This document shows, one piece after another, positions 8,706-17,006 of a stretch of 64,000 nt of DNA. The stretch's first letter is position 1, and the number at the start of each line of letters is the position of its first letter. The DNA lies in contig CAVVFN010000002.1 in assembly GCA_963747515.1 (NCBI GenBank), positions 372,001 through 436,000 of the forward strand, written 5' to 3'. This DNA is from Mariniphaga sp963747515. Its GTDB lineage: Bacteria; Bacteroidota; Bacteroidia; Bacteroidales; Prolixibacteraceae. The notes under the pieces are model-generated. The model saw only the letters and a list, made by a program, of their open reading frames with translations, was not told the DNA's origin and did no database searches. The position numbers and the translations under genes are program-made.

Positions 8706-8921
8706 TTACAGAACTTCGTCCCATCTGTTATCATCATCTGCCAACCAGTCTTCGGAAAGACTTTTTTCTGACAATAGTGTGGTCTCTAAGGTGCTGAAAT
8801 CTTCAGCTACTTCCTTTTTTATTTTTTTTTCTTTTATCTCTATATCCGAAAATTTACTTTTCAGATGGCTGATAAAAGTATGGTATTTTTTATCCGGTAT
8901 ATTTAAAACCACTTGTTTCAT
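8706..8921 (-). CDS. Antitoxin partner of the PemK/MazF toxin
   Basis: The 71-residue protein opens with MKQVVLNIPDKKYHTF, nearly the same as the RelE-linked antitoxin at 6638-6856. It then diverges into an acidic tail (SEDWLADDDNRWDEVL) that probably wraps the MazF dimer. It is the first gene of the pair. A -7 like TATATTTG lies upstream on the same strand (8968-8961). Toxin-specific C-termini on a shared N-terminus suggest domain shuffling among antitoxins. Confidence 0.75.
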   Translation of the reverse strand: MKQVVLNIPDKKYHTFISHLKSKFSDIEIKEKKIKKEVAEDFSTLETTLLSEKSLSEDWLADDDNRWDEVL

Positions 8922-9504
8922 AATTTTTATTGTTGCGTTATCCCTATTTTTAATACTTCACAAATATACAAACCTTAAATGAGAATATCATATCTGCAAA
9001 ATCACCTATATAACCACTTTTTACAAGTGCATTTTTCTGTAAACAACAAGACAACAACCTAAGCAATGTTAACAACCAGATGGATTACATAAATAAAAAG
9101 AAAAATGGGTAGGGAAGGAAAATAATACTAAGGGTACTGCAGGGACCTTTTTATCGTGTTTATTTTCTTGCGCTGATAAAATAAGAGAATGTTTATTTAA
9201 TGTTCGTTCATCCAAAAACCGGTACTTACGGAGCATCTAATATTAAAGACAGCTCTAAGGCTATGCTCTACAAAGACATATTGGAGAAAATTAAGACTAA
9301 GAATTTGTTTTAATGCAGGTTAAAAACAATAAACTATTGTTTTTAGAAGAAGGGCGAACATCTTCTGGTGAAATAGTGAATAATGTAAAGTAAGAGTTAC
9401 TGCAGTTGTTCTCAGTTTTCTAAGCTAAATTGATTGAATTTATTTTGGATGGTAACGCTCATCCTGCAGCATCTGGTCAGGTTGATAACTGTAATAATTG
9501 AACA
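8922..9504. other. Scrambled gap with short orphan reading frames
   Basis: No complete gene is visible. A few bases near 9140 (GCAGGGACCTTTTT) match the Rhs core. From about 9203 a 37-codon frame reads VHPKTGTYGASNIKDSSK and ends with KIKTKNLF; a second 26-codon frame follows at 9313 (LLFLEEGRTSSGEIVN). I do not recognise either. They look like ends of decayed genes captured between Rhs pieces. Confidence 0.4.
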
Positions 9505-10300
9505 GGTACAACAAATTGAGAGAGCAGGTTGCCAAATACCTGCATGGAAGCAGGAGCGGTAATGATTTCAATCAACAGGTGGATTACACTTACAATGAGA
9601 AAGGATGGCTGCGCAGGCAAAACAGCATTGCTAACCCGGACAGGGACCTTTTTGCCCGGGAACTAAAGTACAACGACAGCGGCAACGGCTACTACAACGG
9701 CAACATCCGGCAGTCCGGCTGGCTCAGTACCGGCAGCATTGCCAAAAACTACACGTTCAGCTACGACAGCCTCAGCCGGCTGAAAACAGCTGTAAATGCA
9801 GACGGAATAAGTGACGGATATTTTAATACAGCCCCTATTCCTAAGATGCCAACGGAAACATCAGCGCCCTTTCCCGGAAGGCGAATAATGTTGAAATTGA
9901 TGTGTTGATTTATAACTATTTAAATGGGAACAAGTTGCAATCGGTTGAAGACGCGACGGAGACACCAACGGATGGCTATTTTGACGGTGGCAGAAGATAT
10001 ATACCTACGATGCAAACGGGAATATGAATTCAGGACCCCCCGAAAGGAACCTACCATTGATTACAATCACCTGAATTTACCTAAAAAAGTGAATTTTGGC
10101 GGCGACGGCAACCTGCGCTACACCTATGATGCCACCGGCAACAAGTTAACAAAGACGGTTGAACTGGATGGAAATGCTGAAATTGGCAGATACAGATTAT
10201 TCAGGCAATTTCCTGTATGAAAATAATGAATTAAAAGCTATATTTACCTCTGCCGGAAGGATAATTCCTTGTAATGGTATGCCTGAAGAGATGCAGGTAA
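9505..10300 (+). pseudogene. Rhs core fragment with multiple frameshifts
   Basis: Homology to the second Rhs cassette runs from the equivalent of base 3358 (NKLREQVAKYLHG) through GYYNGNIRQSGWLSTG, then NLRYTYDATGNKLTK, to a last scrap near 10300 (NGMPEEMQV). Small insertions break the frame near 9833, 9950, 9985, 10035 and 10190. This is the most degraded copy of the array and has neither start nor tip. Confidence 0.85.
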
Positions 10301-10414
10301 AAACCCATATTTAGTGAGCCATAAATTAAGTATCTTTGGATAAAAATCAATTATTATTTATTTTTGCTATAGGCAGATTAAAAATTATAATTTGCGACAC
10401 ATTAATTTTATGGC

Positions 10415-10609
10415 ATGAAGGAGAATTTTGTAGTAGATAATCAGGGTAAGAAAATAGCGGTACAGATTCCTATAAAGGCTTATGAAAAGCTTAAAGCTAA
10501 TTCAGAAGAACTTGAGGACATAAAAGAATACCGAAAGGCTAAAACATATAAAAGCGATCCAATTCCTTTTGACCAGGCATTCGATGAAATTGAAGATGCA
10601 AATAAATGA
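10415..10609 (+). CDS. Antitoxin of a broken type II module
   Basis: The 64-residue protein (MKENFVVDNQGKKIAVQIPIKAYEKL, acidic C-terminus DQAFDEIEDANK) has the layout of Bacteroidota RelB/Phd-like antitoxins. The stop overlaps an ATG (ATGA), the usual start of the toxin, but that frame closes after 12 residues. The antitoxin is intact while the toxin is gone. A bidirectional hairpin follows at 10711. Confidence 0.65.
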   Translation: MKENFVVDNQGKKIAVQIPIKAYEKLKANSEELEDIKEYRKAKTYKSDPIPFDQAFDEIEDANK

Positions 10610-10644
10610 ATCAAGCTACGATAATTTTTAAAAGTGCCGGTTAA
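10606..10644 (+). pseudogene. Toxin remnant overlapping the antitoxin stop
   Basis: An ATGA overlap starts a 12-residue frame (MNQATIIFKSAG) that resembles the first strand and basic start of a RelE-type toxin and then stops. No further toxin sequence is seen before the terminator. Confidence 0.4.
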
Positions 10645-10710
10645 TAAAGCCATATAGTATAATCAAGCGGCAGTTTAGGAGCATCTGATTAGACAGGCTA
10701 TACTTTCATA

Positions 10711-10740
10711 AAAAAGCCGCACACTAATGCACGGCTTTTA
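10711..10740. terminator. Bidirectional hairpin between the Rhs island and the carboxylase genes
   Basis: Stem AAAAGCCG / CGGCTTTT with A-rich and T-rich arms on either side can terminate both the antitoxin transcript (+) and the carboxylase transcript (-). It marks the border of the accessory island. Confidence 0.75.
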
Positions 10741-10763
10741 ATCTTCATATTTTTAAACGGAAA

Positions 10764-11090
10764 TCATTTCCCGGGTTTAATTTCCAGCATCAGGAATTTT
10801 TTGGGTATGATTTCATCTTTTGATACATGAATTTTAACAATTTCACCATCGAAAGGCATGCGTACCTGGTTTTGCATCTTCATGGCTTCAAGCAGCAGAA
10901 GTGTTTCCCCTTCCTTTACTTTTTGTTTTGGTTTTACAAAAATATCGATGATTGTACCCGGTATAAACGAATAAATAAGGTTAGGATTGGGAGCTTCCCA
11001 GTTTACCCTGTTTTCAAATTTCCAGGTAAAGGTAGTTTTATATACAGCGCCCTGAATGACGAGATTTTTGAATTCTTTTTCTTCTGCCAT
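10764..11090 (-). CDS. Biotin carboxyl carrier protein of an acyl-CoA carboxylase
   Basis: The 108-residue protein carries a biotinyl domain with the attachment site EAMKMQ (Lys71) preceded by the hinge VKEGETLLLL. The N-terminal 40 residues (TTFTWKFENRVNWEAP) are an extension seen in carboxylase-linked carriers. It lies 14 bases after the carboxyltransferase gene on the same strand, so the two form an operon. Biotin on this protein carries CO2 to the carboxyltransferase. The biotin carboxylase subunit that should load it is not encoded nearby. Confidence 0.9.
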   Translation of the reverse strand: MAEEKEFKNLVIQGAVYKTTFTWKFENRVNWEAPNPNLIYSFIPGTIIDIFVKPKQKVKEGETLLLLEAMKMQNQVRMPFDGEIVKIHVSKDEIIPKKFLMLEIKPGK

Positions 11091-11104
11091 AATTGATTTT
11101 TCTT

Positions 11105-12649
11105 TTAAAATGGAGGAATTCCATGTTTTTTAGTGGGAAGAAAAACACTTTTATTCTGCGAAACCTGCAGGGCATGAAGAATGCGACCGCGGGTTTCTTT
11201 GGGTTCAATCACTTCATCGATATAGCCTTGTGCTGCAGCAACGTATGGATTGGCAAATTTTTCCTTGTACTCCTGAATTTTTTGCTGTCTCATTTCTTCC
11301 GGATTTTCAGCTTCCGAAATTTCTTTTCTGAACACGATGTTTGCAGCTCCTTCCGGACCCATTACTGCAATTTCGGCAGTGGGCCAGGCAAATACAAAAT
11401 CGGCACGCAGGTGGCGCGAGTTCATAGCAATGTAACCTCCGCCATAAGCTTTTCTAAGAATAACGGTAACTTTTGGAACAGTTGCTTCACTGTATGCATA
11501 TAGTATTTTAGCACCATGGCGTATCACACCTGCATGTTCCTGGTCAACTCCCGGCAGGTATCCCGGCAGGTCTTCGAGCGTTACAATAGGAATATTGAAG
11601 GCATCGCAGTAACGAATAAAACGGCCTGCCTTATCGGAGCTGTCGGTATCGAGCACACCGGCCAGTACCATCGGCTGGTTGGCTACAAAACCTACCGTAT
11701 CGCCTTCCATTCTGCCAAAACCAATGATAATGTTGGGAGCAAAATATTCCATCACCTCGAAAAATTCCGAGCTGTCGGTAATGGTCCTTATAATATCGCG
11801 CATATCGTAAGGAATCCGGGCATCGGCAGGCACAATGTCTTCAATTTTCTTACCCTTTTTTGGAGGTTTTGGAGGAAAAGGCATAGCTTTCATTCCATTG
11901 TTTCTGGGAATGTAGCTGATAAGTTTTTTTATCTGCTCAAAACATTCCAGCTCACTTACGGCAAAAAAATGGGCATTTCCGGTGAGTTCAGCATGAACAC
12001 GTGCACCTCCAAGTTCTTCCATCGAAATTTCTTCTCCCAATACCGACTTGATGACGCTGGGTCCTGTAATGAACATTTTGGAAATGTTTTCAACCACGAA
12101 TACAAAATCGGTAAGTGCAGGAGAATATACTGCGCCGCCGGCACAAGGTCCCAGAATTACTGAAATTTGGGGAATGACCCCTGAAGCCAGCGTATTGCGA
12201 AAAAATATTTCACCATATCCGGCGAGTGAATTAACCCCTTCCTGAATACGTGCACCGCCTGAATCGTTGATGCCGATGAGTGGCACTCTCATTTTCAGGG
12301 CGTGGTCCATTATTTTGGTAATTTTTCGGGCATGCATTAAACCGAGGGAACCTCCGGCTACAGTAAAATCCTGGGCAAATATACAAATGGGTTTGCTGTA
12401 AATAGTTCCCGTTCCGATGATTACTCCATCGCCATGCAGCACTTTTGAGTCCATCCCGAAATCTTTGGCACTGTGTTCCACAAATAAATCGTATTCATGA
12501 AAGGAATTCTTGTCCAGAAGAGCCAGAATGCGCTCGCGGGCAGTAAGTTTACCCATCTTTGCCTGTTTCTCTATGGCTTTGTCTCCTCCTCCTTTTTGTA
12601 CTTCCCTTTTCCTTTTTCGAAGGTCGAGAACATTACTTCTTAATGACAT
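11105..12649 (-). CDS. pccB: Acyl-CoA (propionyl-CoA type) carboxylase beta subunit
   Basis: The 514-residue protein is a full-length carboxyltransferase with two crotonase-fold halves. The N half shows GKLTARERI, DFTVAGGSLG and DSGGARIQEGV; the C half shows DLPGYLPGVDQEHAGVIRHGAK and GGGYIAMNSRHLRAD. It transfers the carboxyl group from biotin to propionyl-CoA or a similar acyl-CoA, or runs in reverse in a decarboxylase. An acetyl-CoA carboxylase role is less likely. It is followed by the carrier gene. A -7 like TAATTTTG lies upstream at 12721-12714. MeaB at 47.2 kb fits the same propionate/methylmalonyl-CoA route. Confidence 0.9.
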   Translation of the reverse strand: MSLRSNVLDLRKRKREVQKGGGDKAIEKQAKMGKLTARERILALLDKNSFHEYDLFVEHSAKDFGMDSKVLHGDGVIIGTGTIYSKPICIFAQDFTVAGGSLGLMHARKITKIMDHALKMRVPLIGINDSGGARIQEGVNSLAGYGEIFFRNTLASGVIPQISVILGPCAGGAVYSPALTDFVFVVENISKMFITGPSVIKSVLGEEISMEELGGARVHAELTGNAHFFAVSELECFEQIKKLISYIPRNNGMKAMPFPPKPPKKGKKIEDIVPADARIPYDMRDIIRTITDSSEFFEVMEYFAPNIIIGFGRMEGDTVGFVANQPMVLAGVLDTDSSDKAGRFIRYCDAFNIPIVTLEDLPGYLPGVDQEHAGVIRHGAKILYAYSEATVPKVTVILRKAYGGGYIAMNSRHLRADFVFAWPTAEIAVMGPEGAANIVFRKEISEAENPEEMRQQKIQEYKEKFANPYVAAAQGYIDEVIEPKETRGRILHALQVSQNKSVFLPTKKHGIPPF

Positions 12650-12854
12650 ATAGCTTTTTTTTAATTATAAACTGCCTTCATCGAAGGGCATTCTTTTTTT
12701 AGTAAAACCGGGGCAAAATTATAAATTTTTTTAACTGACCTTTCTTTTTCAGTTTTCTTGTACCATTTTTCACATGTTAATGATTCCAATGGATCGAATT
12801 ATAACATTAATTGGTTGAAAGGTGGAACTCTTCCTTGTTTCCTGCGGCAACTTT

Positions 12855-13940
12855 CTATTTTGCTGCCCATCGAAAAACAAAAAAGGCAATCGCACTGTAA
12901 CCAAGATTAGGAATCCAAACAGCCATTAAGGGTGGTGTATTCCCACTAATTGCAAAAACTGTGGATATTTGCTGAAACAGAATATAGGAGAAGCTTAAAA
13001 GAAGTCCAAGTCCCAGGTGCAGCCCAAGGCCTCCTTTTATTTTTCGTGAAGCGAGTCCTGCTCCAATAATGGTTAAAATAAATGCTGAGAAAGGACCCGC
13101 AATCCGCTTGTGCCGTTCAATCTCCCATTCGACCGAATTAACTCCCCGCATTTTCATCTGCCTGATCTCTTTTTTTAATTCAGGGGTTGTAAAGCTTTCC
13201 ATTTGGTTTTTTACCAGCTTAAATTCATTTGGCAACATGTTGAGGGTGGTATCCATCCGGTACCCCTTCTCAAATTCCTCATGTGAATCATAGATCTTTC
13301 GCTTCCACCAATTGTTCAGAATCCATTTACCGTTCTCTTCATCCCATCTTATGTTATCGGCGGTTAACTTTTCTTTTAACTCATGGCCCTCAAATTTTTC
13401 AAGAGTAAACTTTTGTCCTACATTCCCCGCACTGAATCTTTGCATATAAATAAACACACCCGGTTCAATCTGCCGGTGAATATTGAATTCGCTGGAAAAC
13501 ATCTGCCTGTTGTTCTCAATATATACCTGCCTGAACTTGTTCATTGTCTCGTTGGCCGGCGGAATAACATAGTTACCCAGCATAAATGAAAACAATGCAA
13601 TAACAAAGGCTGAACCCAGGTATGGGCGCATAAGCCGCGTGTAGGATACCCCGCTGCTGAGAATGGCAATAATTTCAGTGTTGTACGCCATTTTTGATGT
13701 GAAATAAATAACGGCAATAAACGTGAAAAGCGGACTGAACAAATTGGCAAAATAGGGTATGAAGTTCAGGTAATATTCTGAAAGAATGGTTCCCCAGGTA
13801 ACATCCTTCGATAAAAATTCATCGAGGTTTTCCGACATGTCGAATACTACAGCAATGCTAAGAATTAAGGCAATGGCATAGAAAAAAGTACCCAAAAACT
13901 TTTTGGTTATATAGAAATCTATGGTTTTATACAACTTCAT
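12855..13940 (-). CDS. lptG: LptF/LptG family permease
   Basis: The 361-residue membrane protein has the YjgP/YjgQ layout: transmembrane segments near residues 15-35, 55-80 and 100-120, a periplasmic beta-jellyroll domain (about 130-275), and three C-terminal helices. Typical motifs include DMSENLDEFLSKDV near the first segment and AYNTEIIAILSSGVSYTRLMRPYL. With LptB it forms the ABC transporter that extracts lipopolysaccharide from the inner membrane. Assignment to LptG rather than LptF is tentative. It lies 6 bases after tgt, a conserved Bacteroidota arrangement, and is probably co-transcribed with it. Confidence 0.85.
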   Translation of the reverse strand: MKLYKTIDFYITKKFLGTFFYAIALILSIAVVFDMSENLDEFLSKDVTWGTILSEYYLNFIPYFANLFSPLFTFIAVIYFTSKMAYNTEIIAILSSGVSYTRLMRPYLGSAFVIALFSFMLGNYVIPPANETMNKFRQVYIENNRQMFSSEFNIHRQIEPGVFIYMQRFSAGNVGQKFTLEKFEGHELKEKLTADNIRWDEENGKWILNNWWKRKIYDSHEEFEKGYRMDTTLNMLPNEFKLVKNQMESFTTPELKKEIRQMKMRGVNSVEWEIERHKRIAGPFSAFILTIIGAGLASRKIKGGLGLHLGLGLLLSFSYILFQQISTVFAISGNTPPLMAVWIPNLGYSAIAFFVFRWAAK

Positions 13941-13946
13941 GTTTAT

Positions 13947-15074
13947 CTATAACCTTATTTTTAGTTGTTTAACCATATCTTCTTTCCAAGACTTAAAATT
14001 TCCTTCAATAATTTTCTTCCGGGCCGTGTTAACAAGCCAAAGGTAAAATGCAAGGTTATGCTGGCTGGCAATTTGAGCTCCCAGCATTTCGTTCGATATT
14101 ATCAGATGCCTAAGATAGGCGAGCGAATACCGATCGACAAAAGAGGTCCCATTCCTGTCGATTGGGTTGTGGTTATTTTCCCATTTTTTGTTCCGGATAT
14201 TGATTATTCCTTCCGAGGTAAACAACATGCCATTTCGTCCATTTCGTGTAGGCATCACACAATCGAACATATCAACTCCTCTCTCTATCGATTCCAGAAT
14301 ATTTACCGGGGTTCCCACTCCCATCAGATAACGAGGTTTATTTTCCGGAAGGTCAGCTGTTACTACTTCTGTCATTTCATACATCACCTGTTCAGGTTCA
14401 CCCACTGACAACCCCCCGATTGCGTATCCATCAGCATCATATGTTTTTACATTTTCTGTGGCAAGCTTTCTCAGATTTACATACGAGCTTCCCTGAATAA
14501 TTGGAAACAGCGATTGAGCATGTCCATATTTTGGTTCGGTGCTGTTAAATTGCTTGAAGCACCTCTGCAGCCATCGTTGCGTAAGTTCAAGCGATTTTTT
14601 TGCATAATCTGCTTCGGCATCGCCGGGTGTGCATTCATCAAATGCCATTAGGATATCAGCTCCTATGGTGCGTTGAATATCAATTACTTTTTCGGGAGAG
14701 AATAAATGGTACGACCCATCGATGTGTGACTGGAACTGCACTCCTTCTTCGGTCAGCTTTCGGATATCACCAAGAGAAAAAACCTGGTATCCACCGCTGT
14801 CGGTAAGAATTGGCCCTTCCCACCGGTTGAATTTATGCAGGCCGCCTGCTGCTTCAAGAATTTCCATTCCCGGGCGAAGGTACAGGTGGTAAGTATTTCC
14901 CAGAATGATACGGGCACCAACATCTTCTTTCAAATCACGAGTATGAACTCCTTTTACGGTGCCTGCGGTTCCTACAGGCATAAAAACAGGTGTTTCAATT
15001 ATCCCGTGGCTGGTATAAAGAACACCGGCCCGGGCCCTTGTCCCACTTTCTGTTTCTGTTAATTTAAATTCCAT
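13947..15074 (-). CDS. tgt: tRNA-guanine transglycosylase (queuosine biosynthesis)
   Basis: The 375-residue protein exchanges guanine 34 of GUN-anticodon tRNAs for the queuine precursor preQ1. It has TDSGGYQVFS (Asp92, general base), AFDECTP (Asp146, base recognition), GGLSVGEP and FDCVMPTRNGRNG (Asp271, nucleophile). The usual zinc site CxCxxC near the C-terminus is absent: the region reads GTSFVDRYSLAYLRHL, as I recall for Bacteroidota homologues, so this is likely a lineage trait rather than damage. It heads an operon with the lptG-like gene. A -7 like TATATTTG lies upstream (15101-15094). Confidence 0.95.
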   Translation of the reverse strand: MEFKLTETESGTRARAGVLYTSHGIIETPVFMPVGTAGTVKGVHTRDLKEDVGARIILGNTYHLYLRPGMEILEAAGGLHKFNRWEGPILTDSGGYQVFSLGDIRKLTEEGVQFQSHIDGSYHLFSPEKVIDIQRTIGADILMAFDECTPGDAEADYAKKSLELTQRWLQRCFKQFNSTEPKYGHAQSLFPIIQGSSYVNLRKLATENVKTYDADGYAIGGLSVGEPEQVMYEMTEVVTADLPENKPRYLMGVGTPVNILESIERGVDMFDCVMPTRNGRNGMLFTSEGIINIRNKKWENNHNPIDRNGTSFVDRYSLAYLRHLIISNEMLGAQIASQHNLAFYLWLVNTARKKIIEGNFKSWKEDMVKQLKIRL

Positions 15075-15249
15075 ATGCCCGTATTTAAGGGGGCAAATAT
15101 AGCCATTTAACTTGAATTCAGCGGAGAATCAGCTACTTCATGCCTGTTAATAAATTCTAATTTCCATGCCTGTTTTTTCCGTTTAAAAATTTTGTTATTG
15201 AACCGAATGTTTCCATTTTTGAACCTATTATTTTTAAACCATCTGTATC

Positions 15250-16398
15250 GTGGAATCTATTCAAAATGCTATCCTCCGGGGGCAACCTGTAGATTGGGCT
15301 TTGATGATTTTTTTTCTTCTGCTTTTCGTTTTTTATACAATTTATTTATTGTTTTTTATTCTGCGTGTGACTGTTTATAAAATCCCTCCGGCAGGAAAGG
15401 AAAATTCGTTGTCACTTTTAATTACCTTCAGAAATGAAGAAATGAAATTGAGAGACAATCTGTCCTCAATACTTGCCAATGGGCACAATGGATATGAAGT
15501 GGTAGCAGTGGATAATTGTTCTCAGGACGATTCATTGGTTGTGCTGAATGCGTTTAAAAATGAACATCCAAATCTTCGGATTTCTTCATTGAAACAACAC
15601 ACCTTTCACTCGGGGAAAATGGCTCAGAATATTGCCCTGAAAGCAGCAAGTAACGATTGGGTAACTGTTATTCCTTCTTCAGTAAATTTGGGGGGAAAAG
15701 AGTGGCTCAGGGAAATCACTTCCCGTTTGCACATGGGTAACCAAATTCTTATAGGTTATTCCAATGTTGTTCCAGGTGGTTCCTTTTTCAATTTGCTGTT
15801 CAGGTGTGAATTCTTTTTTCAGCAATTAAAAAGTTTTGGGTTTATTGTAAATGGATTTCCTTTTGTGCTTTCCCAGGAAAATGTGGCATTTAAAAAACAA
15901 CTTTACTTTGATGAGGGGGGATATCGCGGAAAAATTAATGAACCGTTTGCCAACCTTGAACTTGTAATAAATTCTTTTATTCAGAAAGCTCCTGTTTCGT
16001 TGGTTTTGACCAGGGAGGCGACCATTCATCGAAAAGAAGATATTACCTGTAAAGATTATGTGGAATTACTGAAGAAAGAGGTGAATGTCAGAAAATTTCT
16101 GTCACCTGGAATCCGAACTTTATTGATATTTTACGAATGGATATTTCTGCTTTTTGTTCCGTTTGCTGTTGCTGTACTTGTGAGAATTCCTTTGGTTTGG
16201 CCGATTGTAACAGCAATGGTCATTTGTTTGGTTTTCTGCTATTTGCTTATCATAAAAAAACTTCTTTTTCGGCTGCAGGAATTTAAATTATTCTTACCTT
16301 CGTTTCTGATGGCATTGATGTTGCCATATTTTAAATTGGTGTTTCGAATTCGGTATTTCAGGTATGGGCGGAAAAAGGAATGGAAGATAGGCGAATAA
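15250..16398 (+). CDS. Membrane-anchored family 2 glycosyltransferase-like protein
   Basis: The 382-residue frame starts with GTG. An N-terminal membrane helix (residues 19-41) precedes a GT-A-like domain (LSLLITFRNEE, YEVVAVDNCSQDDS), and three hydrophobic segments follow at about 288-365. In place of the DXD metal site of family 2 enzymes the sequence has VTVIPSSVNLGG, so catalysis may be unusual or lost. The gene overlaps the next one by 19 bases and so belongs to a three-gene cluster with an ECF sigma factor and rsmG. Substrate unknown. Confidence 0.75.
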   Translation: MESIQNAILRGQPVDWALMIFFLLLFVFYTIYLLFFILRVTVYKIPPAGKENSLSLLITFRNEEMKLRDNLSSILANGHNGYEVVAVDNCSQDDSLVVLNAFKNEHPNLRISSLKQHTFHSGKMAQNIALKAASNDWVTVIPSSVNLGGKEWLREITSRLHMGNQILIGYSNVVPGGSFFNLLFRCEFFFQQLKSFGFIVNGFPFVLSQENVAFKKQLYFDEGGYRGKINEPFANLELVINSFIQKAPVSLVLTREATIHRKEDITCKDYVELLKKEVNVRKFLSPGIRTLLIFYEWIFLLFVPFAVAVLVRIPLVWPIVTAMVICLVFCYLLIIKKLLFRLQEFKLFLPSFLMALMLPYFKLVFRIRYFRYGRKKEWKIGE

Positions 16399-17006
16399 AC
16401 TTGTCAGAAAAAGCGCTCTATGATTATGAACTGGTGCAAAATGCATTGGAAGGAGACGAAAAGGCTTTTTCCCGGTTGCTCTCACGATATCGGGATGCTA
16501 TCTTTTTTATGTTGCTCAAAATGGTGAACAATCGGAACGATGCAGAGGATTTAACCCTTGAAGCATTTGGAAAAGCATTTAATAACCTGCATCAATATTC
16601 ACCTACTTATGCTTTCAGTACCTGGTTGTTCAAAATTGCTTCCAATAATTGCATTGACTTTCTGCGACGTAAAAAGGGTTCCTACATAGCAATAGAAAGT
16701 GAGGAAACGGGAGAGAATAATGAAGCCATTAAATTAAAATCAAAAGATCCTGATCCGGAAGAGAAACTTATAAGGCAACAAAAAGCGATTTTGCTTCACC
16801 ATGTAGTGAGAAAACTGAAGCCACGTTACCGTATTCTTGTGGAATTACGATATTTCAGAGAGTTTTCATACGAAGAAATTGCCAAAGAATTAAACCTGCC
16901 CCTGGGTACTGTTAAGGCACAACTTTTCAGGGCAAGAGAAATGCTTTTTAAATTAATTGAGAATACTGAGATGGGCAGAGAAGATATACCTTCAGAATGG
17001 AAATAA
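16380..17006 (+). CDS. ECF-type RNA polymerase sigma factor
   Basis: The 208-residue protein has region 2 (NRNDAEDLTLEAFGKAF, FSTWLFKIASNNCIDFLRR) and region 4 (RYRILVELRYFREFSYEEIAKELNLPLGTVKAQLFRAREML). It directs RNA polymerase to a specific set of promoters. No anti-sigma gene is adjacent. It overlaps the glycosyltransferase-like gene upstream by 19 bases and rsmG downstream by 10, so translation is probably coupled. The linker between regions 2 and 4 is long and acidic (SEETGENNEAIK). Confidence 0.9.
   Translation: MEDRRINLSEKALYDYELVQNALEGDEKAFSRLLSRYRDAIFFMLLKMVNNRNDAEDLTLEAFGKAFNNLHQYSPTYAFSTWLFKIASNNCIDFLRRKKGSYIAIESEETGENNEAIKLKSKDPDPEEKLIRQQKAILLHHVVRKLKPRYRILVELRYFREFSYEEIAKELNLPLGTVKAQLFRAREMLFKLIENTEMGREDIPSEWK

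Larger units (their letters stand above)
1320..10230 (+). repeat. Near-identical Rhs core blocks repeated in direct orientation
   Basis: The block encoding NLRYTYDATGNKLTKTVEL with its flanks occurs five times: about 1320-1760, 3940-4370, 5822-6258, 8146-8340 and 10097-10230. Copies differ by scattered bases only. Upstream blocks (LHGSSSGSNFNQQVDYTYNEKGW) occur at about 730-820, 3360-3450, 7080-7170 and 9515-9610. All lie in one orientation and offer substrates for homologous exchange of Rhs tips. Confidence 0.9.
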
